Source of the DNA: SHZL01 sp963708905
GTDB taxonomy: Bacteria; Pseudomonadota; Gammaproteobacteria; Xanthomonadales; SZUA-36
Direction: 5' to 3'
Assembly (NCBI GenBank): GCA_963708905.1
Contig: CAVPUV010000027.1
Location: 62,001 to 126,000, forward strand
Length of the DNA stretch: 64,000 nt
In this document: positions 44,330-53,761 of the stretch, piece by piece
Position numbering within the stretch: position 1 is the stretch's first letter
Layout: the number at the start of each line of letters is the position of its first letter
Program-made: the position numbers and the translations under genes
Notes under the pieces: model-generated
Seen by the model: only the letters and a program-made list of their open reading frames with translations
What the model was told of the DNA's origin: nothing
Databases searched by the model: none

Positions 44330-44409
44330 GCGCCCTTTCCTTAGCTCAAGCTGACTTTAATAAGCGCCTATGTTATCAAAGAAATGAGCTGTTCGCTTTA
44401 ATAACGCCT

Positions 44410-44660
44410 TCAGTCAATGCCGAGTTCCTTGAGGTTAGTGGCGATGGTGTCTTGAACGGGATCGGGCGAGTCCCAGCTGATCGTGCATACATCGCGGTCT
44501 TCCACGGATAGCTGGTCGAGCCAGGTCGGCGCCTGCACAGCTCGATGCGTTGTTCCAGAATTTCCCCCACTTCGGGATTAAAGCACTTGATGGGAGTGTC
44601 GGTGCGGTACCCGGACGTTCCCGCGGAAAAACCTCCGGCACGGATTTTCCGTTGCCGGTT
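44410..44660 (-). pseudogene. Frameshifted C-terminal fragment of an unidentified gene
   Basis: On the minus strand one frame gives SGYRTDTPIKCFNPEVGEIL then EQRIEL. After a one-base shift near 44535-44545 the next frame gives APTWLDQLSVEDRDVCTISW, continues to DTIATNLKELGID, and stops at 44410. Both halves look like real protein and no start codon is present. The family is not recognised. The rest of 44330-44760 holds nothing convincing. Confidence 0.45.
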
Positions 44661-44760
44661 GACTGAATTGGGTGTAGTTTCGGGACGGTCCAGGTGGATA
44701 GTGCCTTGACGTATTGATGCGTGAACCTTGAAAAAACCTATCCAAGTCAATCCGCGTGCG

Positions 44761-45573
44761 ATGATCAACTGGCTGCGGGGCAAGCCATTCCTGCGCCGTA
44801 TGGTTCTGGCGGTCGCGGCGTTCATACCTTACCGGGCGCGAGAGAATCTCCGTCAATGGATCCTGCGCAGCGTCCACGAAGCCGACTTCCTCATCTTCGA
44901 CCAACTCCGGAACTGTGCCGGCTTGATGCTCGACGTCGGCGCCAACCGTGGTGCAGCGGCGCTTTCGGTGCTGAGCCGAACCCGTCGCTTCCGGGTCATC
45001 GCCCTGGAGCCGAATCCTGGTTTGCGCTGGTCGCTCGGCCTGGTTTGGTTGTTCTATCCGCTACGTTTCCGCTATCGCCTCATAGCGGCGGGCGAGCGGC
45101 ACGCTCGCGCCGACCTGGTCATCCCCACGGGCCCTCGGGACTTTTCCGCGCAAGCGTCGCTGGACCGGCGCGAGTTCCGCAAGGACTACGTGGTCGAACG
45201 GTTACGAGCCGGCGGCCACCGGGGCGACGATTCGTGCTTTCACTCCGTCCGCGTGGAGATCCGGCGGATCGACGAACTCGGCACGGAAGCGGATGTGGTC
45301 AAGATCGACGTCGAAGGATGGGAAGCACAGGTTCTGCGGGGCATGGAAAACCTGTTGCGCGAGCAGCGCCCGGCACTCATCATCGAGTTGAATAATCGGC
45401 AACAGTGGGCGCCGACTCTCGAGTCGATGGGGTATCTTTTCCACAGTTTCGAGGACGGGGGTCTGCGGCATCATCGAAGTTGGCGGGACGTGCCCGGCCT
45501 CAACGTCATCTGTTTGCACCCGCGGAGCCGCTCCGGGCCGGCCAGGCTGCTGTGGGAACACCGTTGCCGATAA
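44761..45573 (+). CDS. FkbM family methyltransferase
   Basis: About 270 residues from ATG at 44761 (TTG at 44728 would add 11). The SAM-binding motif is LMLDVGANRGAAALSVL, followed by VIALEPNPGLR and the FkbM signature VVKIDVEGWEAQVLRGM. Members O-methylate sugars or secondary metabolites, often in surface glycan loci. It is flanked by a gene remnant and a lipoprotein gene, so the substrate is unknown. Confidence 0.88.
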   Translation: MINWLRGKPFLRRMVLAVAAFIPYRARENLRQWILRSVHEADFLIFDQLRNCAGLMLDVGANRGAAALSVLSRTRRFRVIALEPNPGLRWSLGLVWLFYPLRFRYRLIAAGERHARADLVIPTGPRDFSAQASLDRREFRKDYVVERLRAGGHRGDDSCFHSVRVEIRRIDELGTEADVVKIDVEGWEAQVLRGMENLLREQRPALIIELNNRQQWAPTLESMGYLFHSFEDGGLRHHRSWRDVPGLNVICLHPRSRSGPARLLWEHRCR

Positions 45574-45835
45574 TGACTCTGGCCCCGAGGGATCTCAGGG
45601 GTTGGGGGGCGGAGTTTGCTGGATCCCAGCTGCGGCTGCGCCGATCCGGGATGACGGCTGGAAAAAATGCCGCGGAATCTATTGGCTCACGGCAGGTCAT
45701 AGTGGTGCCTTAAGCCGGGTTGCCTGTGGGCATTTCCCTGCTTCCTTTTATCATTGACAAAAAGGCATACTGCAATTCCGACCAGGCGTGCGGAAAGCAC
45801 CATCCATTTTTATCACCTTCAAAGGGCCGGTATCC

Positions 45836-46363
45836 ATGAAAAACTTATTGATCCTGATGTTGCTGGTACTTTTTACCGCATCCTGCCAGACCCAACAGAC
45901 AACGAAGCCGAGCGAACCCAAGGTTAAACACAGCGCGGTTCCCCCCATCTCGAGTGTTGCGGTTGTCGTTGCCATGGAAGGAAACAGCCATGAACTGCAC
46001 AACCTCAACTGGACCAAGAGCTTCGTCCACTTCAGCGGGGGAGAAATCAACACCTACCTCACGGAAGACGATAACCCGGTAGAAATGAATTTGCGTTTGA
46101 CCGATATGGGCATTCTGAAAAATGGCGCTGTCGTGTATGAGTTGCCCGCGGACAATAAAGACAACATATTGATCGACCTGAATTTCATCAACCACAGCAG
46201 GAAAAGCCTGGCGGTGCAGCAGCGCATCCTGTTCACCGAAGGAACGATCGACATCAAGGAAATCACCCGCCACAGCCTGAAGTTGGCGTTCAAGGGCAGC
46301 GGGCATCCGCTGATGTCCAAGGAAAGGATTCCAATGGAGGGAACGGCCAATATCAGCTTTTGA
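45836..46363 (+). CDS. Putative lipoprotein
   Basis: 175 residues. The N-terminus MKNLLILMLLVLFTASCQ is a lipoprotein signal with lipobox TASC. The remaining part is beta-rich (DNKDNILIDLNFINHSRKSL and so on) and vaguely like the YcfL/DUF1425 fold; this is not firm. The stop lies 17 bp before the ABC ATPase start, so it may share the operon. Confidence 0.7.
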   Translation: MKNLLILMLLVLFTASCQTQQTTKPSEPKVKHSAVPPISSVAVVVAMEGNSHELHNLNWTKSFVHFSGGEINTYLTEDDNPVEMNLRLTDMGILKNGAVVYELPADNKDNILIDLNFINHSRKSLAVQQRILFTEGTIDIKEITRHSLKLAFKGSGHPLMSKERIPMEGTANISF

Positions 46364-46380
46364 GCCGGATCGAGCTTCCC

Positions 46381-47307
46381 ATGCAGCCCACCATCTCGGT
46401 GCGAGATCTCAGCAAGGTCTATGACAGCGGTTTCCAGGCACTGAAGAACGTGAACCTGGAGATCCAGCACGGCGAGATCTTTGCCTTATTGGGCCCGAAC
46501 GGCGCCGGCAAGACCACGCTGATCAACATCATCTGCGGCATTGTCAATCCGGGCACGGGCCAGGTGCTGGCCGACGGCCACGACATCATTACGGACTTCC
46601 GCGCGGCCCGGGCCAGGATCGGCCTGGTGCCACAGGAGCTGACCACCGACTCCTTCGAAACCGTGTGGGATACGATCAGTTTCTCCCGCGGCCTGTTCGG
46701 CAAGGCGGCCAGCCCGCAGCACCTCGAGTCGGTGCTGCGCGAGCTGTCGTTGTGGGATAAGCGGCACACCTGCATCATGGCGCTGTCGGGCGGCATGAAG
46801 CGCCGGGTGATGATCGCCAAGGCGCTGGCCCACGAACCGCAGATCCTGTTCCTGGACGAACCCACCGCCGGCGTGGACGTGGAATTGCGCCGGGATATGT
46901 GGGCCATGGTGCGGCGGCTGCGCGACAACGGCGTGACCATCATTCTCACCACGCATTACATCGAGGAAGCCGAGGAGATGGCGGACCGCATCGGCATCAT
47001 CCACAAGGGCGAGATCGTGGTAATCGAAGACAAGGACGTGCTGATGAAAAAACTCGGCAAGAAGCAGCTGACCCTGCAGCTGCAGAGCCCGCTGGCGCTG
47101 ATTCCGTCTGAACTGGCGGGCTATCCACTGGAGCTTTCGACGGACGGCGCGCAGCTGGTCTACACCTTTGATGCCCAGGGCGATCGCACCGGCATCGCCG
47201 GCCTGCTGCGGCGGCTGAGCGATCATGGCATCGACTTCAAGGACCTGAACACCAGCGAGAGTTCGCTGGAGGAAATCTTCGTCAACCTGGTGAGGTCCCG
47301 GCCATGA
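46381..47307 (+). CDS. ABC-2 type transporter ATP-binding protein (YadG-like)
   Basis: 308 residues from ATG at 46381 (TTG at 46360 is possible). Walker A FALLGPNGAGKTTLINIICG, signature MALSGGMKRRVMIAKAL, Walker B ILFLDEPTAGVDVELRRDMW and H-loop LTTHYIEEAEEMADRI are intact. The whole protein follows E. coli YadG closely, including the region after the H-loop. The permease gene overlaps its stop by 4 bp. Confidence 0.93.
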   Translation: MQPTISVRDLSKVYDSGFQALKNVNLEIQHGEIFALLGPNGAGKTTLINIICGIVNPGTGQVLADGHDIITDFRAARARIGLVPQELTTDSFETVWDTISFSRGLFGKAASPQHLESVLRELSLWDKRHTCIMALSGGMKRRVMIAKALAHEPQILFLDEPTAGVDVELRRDMWAMVRRLRDNGVTIILTTHYIEEAEEMADRIGIIHKGEIVVIEDKDVLMKKLGKKQLTLQLQSPLALIPSELAGYPLELSTDGAQLVYTFDAQGDRTGIAGLLRRLSDHGIDFKDLNTSESSLEEIFVNLVRSRP

Positions 47308-48065
47308 ACGTCTACGCCATCCGCGCCATCTATCTGTTCGAAATCAAGCGCGCCTTGCGCACCCTGATGCAGAGCCTGGCCACCCCGGTGATCTCCACTT
47401 CGCTGTACTTCGTGGTATTCGGTTCGGCCATCGGCTCGCGCATGGCCGCAGTGGACGGTGTCAGCTACGGCGCCTTCATCATCCCTGGACTGGTGATGCT
47501 GGCCCTGCTCACCGAAAGTGTCTCCAACGCCTCTTTCGGTATTTACATGCCGCGCTACAAAGGTACCATCTACGAAGTGCTGTCCGCGCCCATCTCCTTC
47601 GTCGAGATCGTCATCGGTTACGTCGGCGCCGCCGCCAGCAAGTCCATCGTGCTGGGTGGCGTGATCCTGCTCACCGCGCGGTTCTTCGTCGACTACCACG
47701 TCGACCACCCGCTGTGGATGCTGGGGTTTTTGCTGCTGACTTCGGTGACCTTCAGCCTGTTCGGTTTCGTCATCGGCATCTGGGCCGACAACTGGGAAAA
47801 GCTGCAGGTGGTGCCCAGCCTGATCGTCACGCCGCTGGCCTTTCTCGGCGGCAGCTTTTACTCCATCAGCATATTGCCGCCGCTGTGGCAGAAGATCACC
47901 CTGTTCAACCCGGTGGTGTACCTGATCAGCGGCTTCCGCTGGAGCTTCTACGGCATTGCCGATGTCAGCGCCGCGGTGAGCCTGGGCATGACGCTGCTAT
48001 TCATGCTGCTGTGCCTGGCCGCCATCGGCTGGATTTTCCGCAGCGGCTACCGCCTGAAGACCTAG
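47304..48065 (+). CDS. ABC-2 type transporter permease (YadH-like)
   Basis: 253 residues with six hydrophobic segments and the ABC-2 hallmark FNPVVYLISGFRWSFYGIAD near the C-terminus. It starts inside the ATPase stop codon (ATGA), so the two are translationally coupled. The substrate of YadGH-type exporters is not known. Its stop codon lies inside the left end of the MITE at 48064. Confidence 0.92.
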   Translation: MNVYAIRAIYLFEIKRALRTLMQSLATPVISTSLYFVVFGSAIGSRMAAVDGVSYGAFIIPGLVMLALLTESVSNASFGIYMPRYKGTIYEVLSAPISFVEIVIGYVGAAASKSIVLGGVILLTARFFVDYHVDHPLWMLGFLLLTSVTFSLFGFVIGIWADNWEKLQVVPSLIVTPLAFLGGSFYSISILPPLWQKITLFNPVVYLISGFRWSFYGIADVSAAVSLGMTLLFMLLCLAAIGWIFRSGYRLKT

Positions 48066-48227
48066 GAGCCTGTCGGACTTAACCGATCGTAGCGAGGGAA
48101 AGCCGATTTGAGGCAGATTTTTCGCTCTTTTGAGGCGAATAGCACCGCTATTTAACGAGAAAGAGCGGAAAATATGACCAAATCCGGCTTTGCCGCAGTA
48201 GATCAGTGTTAAGTCCGACAGGCTCCT
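48064..48227. mobile_element. MITE-like hairpin element, 164 bp with 20-bp terminal inverted repeats
   Basis: The left end AGGAGCCTGTCGGACTTAAC (48064-48083) is exactly mirrored at 48208-48227. The inside is also mostly self-complementary (TTTTTCGCTCTTTTGAGGCG against CGAGAAAGAGCGGAAAATA, centre near 48150), so the whole can fold into one hairpin. It encodes no protein. The terminal sequence GCCTGTCGGACTTA recurs at 36577-36590 and 39634-39647, so a family of such elements exists in this genome. Confidence 0.85.
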
Positions 48228-48251
48228 GGCCCGCCCCGTGCTGCAGCTGGG

Positions 48252-51077
48252 CTATTTTTGGATTTTCTCCAGCGTGGCACAGAAGCGGGCCGCCCACCCG
48301 GCCACTGGGCGCAGGGTGATGAAGGCATTGATGCGCTCTTCCAGGGCCGGTTCGGGCTGATTGTTACGCCTGCCCATGCCGGCCGCCAGGCGCCGCATCT
48401 GGTAGTTCATACGCGCTTTTTTATCCGCGGCCGGCGAGTCGATTCCCGCCAGTATTTCCAGCGCGATGCAGGCTTCCCGCAATTGTTCCTCGCCGCCGTC
48501 AGACGGGCCCTGTTGCCAGAAGGTTTCCAGCGCCTGGGCGTCGATGCCTTCGGGCAGGTCGCCTGGCTTGTGCCACAATCCGGCAGCGGTTTCCTCATCC
48601 GCTGTTTTCACGGCGCAGGCGTTTATTTTCTCCAGCAGACGGGTCCAGCCTGCCTGTTCCTGGCGTCCACGGATCTCCAGGGCGAGATCACGCACCCGCT
48701 GCTCCATCGCGTGGAACTCTTTGGCCAGGCGCTGTTGCAGGCCCGGCGGCAGCTCGAGCGCGCGGAACTGCTGCTGCAGTTCGGCCAGGTCTTTGCCCAG
48801 GTGGCTGATATGTTCCTCATCCCTGGTTGTCAGCAGCGCCCGCGCCTGGTCGCGCAGGGATTCGGCCTGTTGCACCCGCGCGTCCAGTGCGGCGGTACCC
48901 TGCGCGCGCTGCTCGTCAACGCGGGCAAAAACCGCGTCGCAGGCGCTGTGCAAAGCCTTCCACAATCTGCGATCAACACCCACCGGGGTGATGCCAATTT
49001 CTTTCCACTCACGCTGCAGCCGCTTGCAGGTATCCATGGCCTGCGGCAGATCATCCGCCGCGGCGAGTTCCCGCGCACGGCTGACCAGTTGTTCCTTGCG
49101 GGCGATATTGCGCTCGTACTCTGCCTTGATGTGGCTGTAGATACGGTCGCAGACAGCACGGAATGCCTTGTGGCTTTTCCGGTCGGCCTTTGGTTCCAGC
49201 GGTTTGATAGCATTAAAGGCGTCACGGGCGGCATCCAGGGTTTTCTGTACCAGACGCCAGTCGGGCGCCGCGGCCGCTTGCCCCGCGCCCGCTTCTCGAG
49301 CTTCTCCCGCTGCAGCGGCAGCCGCTGGCCAGGCCATTTTTTCTTCGTAGTCCGCCAGTTGCGCCACCAGTTGCATGCGCTGGTCAAAATTTTGCCGCTG
49401 CACGATGGCCTTTTGAGCGAAGGCCTCCTTGCAGGGCTTCCAGGCTTCATCCGCGGCGGCTTTGAATTCAATCCACAAAGCCTGTTCTTGCGCATGGGGT
49501 ACGCCGCCCAACCGCTTCCATTCATCCTGCAGGGACTGGATGTTCAGCGCCAGCGTTTCGACGTCTTCCGAACTGCCGATCAGGGCGGTCATGCGCGCGC
49601 ACAGTTCCAGCTTCTTGGGTTCGATGGCAAAAGCCTGCCAGTCGTGAACTTCCTGCAGCCGTGCAGCCAGCGGCTGCATTTCCTGCTCGAACTGCAGCCG
49701 TTGTTTTGCCGCCAGCGACTTGAGGCTTCGCCGTGCCTTGATCAGCAAGCGGTCGGCCTCCCTGCTGTGGTTCTGCTCCAGTTCCCCGCGCAAGGCTGCG
49801 AGTCTGGTTCGTACCCGCTCGCTGTATTTCTGCTGGTCTTTTTCCAGCGCACCGAGCTGGCTTTTGAGCTGCTCCAGCGCCTGCTGCAATTGCGCCATTT
49901 GAGCGGGCAATCGGGCCTGCTGTGAATCCGGCCAGGGCAAGGCGGCCAGCATTTTTCCACCGCGTTCAATGTGCCGTTGCAGGGCCTGGTAATCCGCAGC
50001 ATCCACGTCGCCCGCTTCGTGCAGGAATTTGTGCAAACGGGTTTCCTGGTCGTGGAGCTGGCGCAAGGTGGGTAACAAGGAGCGCCACAGTTCAAGGTAT
50101 TTGCCGCTGGCTTGTGCCTGCTGCGGGGAAGGTGGCGTTATGTTCCGTGCAGCCTGCCAGCGGCTTTCGATGTCATCCAGCCGTTCGCTCAGCTGCGCGA
50201 TCGCCGCGCGATCCTGCGGCAATGAAGCCGCCGCATCGATCTGTTCCAGTTCACCGACGAGAGCGGCAAAAACCTCGCTGGCAGCCGCCAGCCCGGCCTG
50301 CGCCACGGCCGCCGCGGCCTGCGCTTCAGCCAGCCCGGCCAGGCGTTGCGCGCACGTGGCCAGCTCGCGGCGAAACTGATCCTTCTGCGCATCACTGGCT
50401 GCCGCCTCCAGCATCTGCCATTGCTGTTCCAGCGAACGGCAGCGGCCGGCGTATTCCGCTGTATCAACCGCTCCGGCCAGGGCCTCCGCCTGGCTGATCA
50501 AGTGCCGGATTTTTTCCTGCTGCTGCGCGGCGGCCAGCTGCCGTGCATGGTGCTCATCGACCACGGTCCTGCAGTGGCGGAAGACGGCCTTGTCGCGGCC
50601 GCGGGTGTGCTGCATCAGCTCGGTCAGCAAGCCGATGTCCTCGATGCCGAGTGCCGCGCCAAGGCGTACTTTCGCTATCGGGTGGTTGCGGGCGAGGTCC
50701 ATGCGAACGCTGTTGTTGCCGATCCGCGCGACGACCGCCATGCTCAGCTCCACGTCGTCGGTGAGGCTGAGGATGCGCAGCAAGAGCGCCTCGTCAGCGA
50801 TCGTTGCCAGCGCATCCGTTCCGCCGGGCAGCAATTGCTGCAGGCGCTGGTTTTTGGCCGGTTGCTGCAAGGCCTGGGGCACAGTTTCGATCAGCGCATC
50901 CAGCACCTCCGGGCTGCTGATGCGGCACAGCGCCGCGGCCTGCACCGACGGATCGGGGTCCGTTTTGACCAGCTCCAGCAACACTTCCTGATCCTGCAGT
51001 TGGGCAATCGCCTCTTTGCGCACCTGCGGATTACTGTGTTGCCACCTGGGGCCTGTGAATGAGTCAAACAGCGACAT
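48252..51077 (-). CDS. DUF349 domain-containing protein
   Basis: 941 residues from ATG at 51077 (AGGA site about 9 nt upstream; start MSLFDSFTGPRWQHSNPQVR). HEAT-like segments come first (LLELVKTDPDPSVQAAALCR), then long charged helices with several DUF349 units (DEWKRLGGVPHAQEQALWIE, LQREWKEIGITPVGVDRRLW). The fold is mostly alpha-helical and coiled coil. The family is common in gammaproteobacteria and its role is unclear. The C-terminal part ends IQK next to the MITE. Confidence 0.88.
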   Translation of the reverse strand: MSLFDSFTGPRWQHSNPQVRKEAIAQLQDQEVLLELVKTDPDPSVQAAALCRISSPEVLDALIETVPQALQQPAKNQRLQQLLPGGTDALATIADEALLLRILSLTDDVELSMAVVARIGNNSVRMDLARNHPIAKVRLGAALGIEDIGLLTELMQHTRGRDKAVFRHCRTVVDEHHARQLAAAQQQEKIRHLISQAEALAGAVDTAEYAGRCRSLEQQWQMLEAAASDAQKDQFRRELATCAQRLAGLAEAQAAAAVAQAGLAAASEVFAALVGELEQIDAAASLPQDRAAIAQLSERLDDIESRWQAARNITPPSPQQAQASGKYLELWRSLLPTLRQLHDQETRLHKFLHEAGDVDAADYQALQRHIERGGKMLAALPWPDSQQARLPAQMAQLQQALEQLKSQLGALEKDQQKYSERVRTRLAALRGELEQNHSREADRLLIKARRSLKSLAAKQRLQFEQEMQPLAARLQEVHDWQAFAIEPKKLELCARMTALIGSSEDVETLALNIQSLQDEWKRLGGVPHAQEQALWIEFKAAADEAWKPCKEAFAQKAIVQRQNFDQRMQLVAQLADYEEKMAWPAAAAAAGEAREAGAGQAAAAPDWRLVQKTLDAARDAFNAIKPLEPKADRKSHKAFRAVCDRIYSHIKAEYERNIARKEQLVSRARELAAADDLPQAMDTCKRLQREWKEIGITPVGVDRRLWKALHSACDAVFARVDEQRAQGTAALDARVQQAESLRDQARALLTTRDEEHISHLGKDLAELQQQFRALELPPGLQQRLAKEFHAMEQRVRDLALEIRGRQEQAGWTRLLEKINACAVKTADEETAAGLWHKPGDLPEGIDAQALETFWQQGPSDGGEEQLREACIALEILAGIDSPAADKKARMNYQMRRLAAGMGRRNNQPEPALEERINAFITLRPVAGWAARFCATLEKIQK

Positions 51078-51159
51078 GCGATCGATTCCTGGATTTCTGC
51101 AGCGGCAAGGGGACCGCAATTTTACTTGAGAACAAGCGGGAAGGGCGGGTTTTTGATCG

Positions 51160-51618
51160 TTATACCGGCTTTTGGCCATTTTCCAGCGATCCAGCTATGA
51201 TGGTCGCCTTTTTCACGACCCACAGCGGAACCATGCCCGGCGAAAAGCAGCCGCTGGAGCCGCTCGAGGCCCAGCCGGCCGGGATGTTCTCGATGGCGGC
51301 CGTGACGAACATGATCGTGCGACCGTCCTCCGAGATGCTGTCGAGCACGCAGTGGTTTACGAAGCCCTCGATGTGGAACTGCTTCAGGACCAGCTTCTGC
51401 GCGCCCGTGTCGTAGCTCATGAAGCCGACATCATCGTGAACCTCTCCTTTCGGGTTCTTCCCCTGCGGCGGATACGTGCTCTTGCCGTTGACCTGAATGA
51501 AGCGATCCCCCAACGCGAACCGGTATTCCCGCTCGCTCATGCCGGCGAGCTCGCGGAACTCCTTCGGCCCCAGTCCCACGGCGCGCTGGAACCGCCGCGT
51601 CAGGTGCGGGCAGCTCAC
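51160..51618 (-). CDS. Beta-barrel protein fragment with an AraC-like N-terminal remnant
   Basis: 152 codons from GTG at 51618. Residues 1-25 (CPHLTRRFQRAVGLGPKEFR) look like the second helix-turn-helix of an AraC regulator. From Met27 (MSEREYRFALGDRFIQVNGK) the sequence matches a small lipocalin-like/heme-binding beta-barrel family (YPPQGKNPKGEVHDDVGFMS, FHIEGFVNHCVLD). The natural start of the barrel part may be ATG at 51540. The C-terminus overlaps nothing and ends 83 bp from the DUF349 start. It may be a chimera or a broken gene. Confidence 0.55.
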   Translation of the reverse strand: MSCPHLTRRFQRAVGLGPKEFRELAGMSEREYRFALGDRFIQVNGKSTYPPQGKNPKGEVHDDVGFMSYDTGAQKLVLKQFHIEGFVNHCVLDSISEDGRTIMFVTAAIENIPAGWASSGSSGCFSPGMVPLWVVKKATIIAGSLENGQKPV

Positions 51619-51720
51619 TTGCCTCTTCGATAATGGTTTTCATATCCGCCTGTGCCTAATCTTGAACCATAAGTCCAATCATCGTATCCGGCGTCGGCGC
51701 GGCCACCGGCGGACCCAAAT

Positions 51721-52722
51721 TCAATTGCGGAAGTGCGGCAATACCTCACGGCCGATCAAGTCCAGGGACTCGTTGAAATTTGGCCCCAGGGGATGACCAA
51801 AACAGATGTGATTGACACCGGCGCTGATCATGGATTCAATTTGCGGAATGACGTCATCCGGGGTTCCGCAAACGGAGCATTTTTCCACTGACAGGTCCGA
51901 AACATAACTCGCGCCGCGCTCAAAATCACCCACCGAGGCGGCTTCCCTGACTTTGTTGATTTCCTCCTCCGGGATACCGGCGACATCGGTCATGGGCCGC
52001 AAATAGGGCAGGTACACTGCCAGCACGCGGCGGGCAGTCGCTTTGGCCTGCTCACGGTTTGAAGCGATGGCGCACAGCGGGCCGGCAATGATTTCTATTT
52101 CGTCAGGGTCGCGCTGAGCGCGACCGGCGCCGATTTCGATATTCTCCCGGATAATCTTGACATAATCGGGATTCCACAACCCGTCGGATTTGGTACCGAT
52201 CGCAATTTCTCCCGCCAACTGGCACATCTTCGGTCCCCATGTGCCGATGAATATCGGGATTTCCTTGCGCACGGGCTGGAACCGAAAGAACAATTCCTCG
52301 GTGCAGGTGAAAATTTCACCGTGAAAGGGCGAGCGATCGCCACTCAGCAGGCGGTGGATGATCTGTATCGCTTCGCGCACCATGGTGATGGGCTTGTTCT
52401 GTTTCTCGATGCCGAGAAACTCGAAGAAGGCGCCCCGGGCAATGCCGCACACGGCACGGCCTCCGGTCAGTTCGTCCAATTCAGCCAGATTCGCTGCGTG
52501 ATAACACGGATGAACAATTTGCGGTGTGATGATCGCAGGGCCGACCTTGATCCGGTCCGTATGCTCACCGATCAAGGTGAGCAAAGGCCAGGTCGGTTTG
52601 AACATCAGATCATCATAGACATGCACTTCATCGAAACCGAGAGATTCGATGCGCTGTGCCTTGTCGATATACTCGCGTATAGGATAACTGCCCTGCATGG
52701 CGATACTGAATTTCGTGGTCAT
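51721..52722 (-). CDS. LLM-class flavin-dependent oxidoreductase
   Basis: 333 residues, luciferase-like TIM barrel. FSIAMQGSYPIREYIDKAQR, the loop VGPAIITPQIVHPCYHAANL, GRAVCGIARGAFFEFLGI and PIFIGTWGPKMCQLAGEIA fit the family that uses reduced FMN or F420. A GGAGGT site precedes the ATG. The substrate is not predictable. Upstream 52723-52902 shows no gene. Confidence 0.88.
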   Translation of the reverse strand: MTTKFSIAMQGSYPIREYIDKAQRIESLGFDEVHVYDDLMFKPTWPLLTLIGEHTDRIKVGPAIITPQIVHPCYHAANLAELDELTGGRAVCGIARGAFFEFLGIEKQNKPITMVREAIQIIHRLLSGDRSPFHGEIFTCTEELFFRFQPVRKEIPIFIGTWGPKMCQLAGEIAIGTKSDGLWNPDYVKIIRENIEIGAGRAQRDPDEIEIIAGPLCAIASNREQAKATARRVLAVYLPYLRPMTDVAGIPEEEINKVREAASVGDFERGASYVSDLSVEKCSVCGTPDDVIPQIESMISAGVNHICFGHPLGPNFNESLDLIGREVLPHFRN

Positions 52723-52902
52723 GGTATGAGTACCTCCGCAAATAAACCGTGTTCAAGGCTTTCCAATCACCATCAGGAAACCCTTATGGGACGGGCCTTT
52801 GCGGGCGCGCTGCCCCGTTCCGGCTCGCTTTTTTGGAACTACCAAACCGCGGGCACCGGCGGCGATGGTCAGCCGCATCAAGCCGGACTGAGCCGCGTGT
52901 CA

Positions 52903-53283
52903 TCATTCGCGCAGTGATCGCCAGAGCAGGATGCCCAGAACCAGCAGCAAGACGCCGCCAGCGCGCAGGTAAATGCGCAGGAACTTGTCGGACAAGCGCT
53001 GGAATTTCTGCACCAGGCCGGGCAGCACGAGAATCACAGCGCCTTGCAGCGCCAGCAGCCAGCCCAGCAATGTGACGAAAAGCGGCCAAGCACCGCTCCA
53101 GCGGCCGTAGCCGTAGCCGACGGTAATGCCGGCGGCCATCATCACCATCGCCGCCGGAAAGAAGTATTCCGGTTCCGCCATCAGCCGTCGCGTCAAGCCC
53201 AGCCATCGGTCGGTTTGCAACAGGTAGGACACACCGAGAACGGCGAGAGTTGCCGCAACGATCACCGGAGCGAACTCGGTCAT
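52903..53283 (-). CDS. Small integral membrane protein
   Basis: 126 residues with four hydrophobic segments (about 5-22, 42-58, 66-86 and 107-121) separated by short charged loops. No recognised family. Codon usage resembles neighbouring genes. Confidence 0.65.
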   Translation of the reverse strand: MTEFAPVIVAATLAVLGVSYLLQTDRWLGLTRRLMAEPEYFFPAAMVMMAAGITVGYGYGRWSGAWPLFVTLLGWLLALQGAVILVLPGLVQKFQRLSDKFLRIYLRAGGVLLLVLGILLWRSLRE

Positions 53284-53538
53284 GAGCCGCTCAACGGTGG
53301 TTCAGCAGATAGCGCTCGCCGATTTCGGGCATAGGAACTATTAACCGCCTATTTCGGAATTCATGCAAGTATCAGTGGCGGTAAACTGATCTCGGATAGG
53401 GGTCGGGCTACCTCTGTACCAAGGGGTTTCGTCCCGGCCAGGTCGCCGGACGCCGCTGTCACTCACCCTGCATGGCGCCATTCCCGTAGCGCAACACAAC
53501 CCGCCCCTGAGCGGACAGCGCTCCTTCGTAACGCCAGA

Positions 53539-53735
53539 TCAGATTGAGTGCTTCCTCTTGCTGTCTGGGCGGCGCTCGCGCCAAGGGGCCGTCAATTCCT
53601 CATGTTGGTGCACATGCCATAGAATCTTCGCGATCAGCAGCGGCTCCTCGATGCAGGCAATGACCCGAAGTTTTCCACCGCCCTCGGAGCAGGTCTCAAT
53701 ATCGATCTGAAGGCGATCGCGCTGTTGCAAGGCCT
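53539..53735 (-). pseudogene. IS91-type transposase C-terminal remnant
   Basis: The minus strand encodes DRLQIDIETCSEGGGKLRVI, then ACIEEPLLIAKILWHVHQ. IS91-family transposases end with IDIETCxxCGGxxxVIACIEDP...I..IL.HL. The first half of the protein and the element ends are missing, and the second Cys of the zinc pair has become Gly. It directly precedes the broken nucleoside hydrolase. The remaining gap from 53284 to 53538 shows no gene. Confidence 0.6.
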
Positions 53736-53761
53736 GGGGCAGCGTTTCGATCAGCGCAACC

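Noticed and set aside
48258..49925. 555-codon plus-strand frame antisense to the DUF349 gene
   Set aside because: No domain and no ribosome site; the minus-strand gene has clear family repeats.
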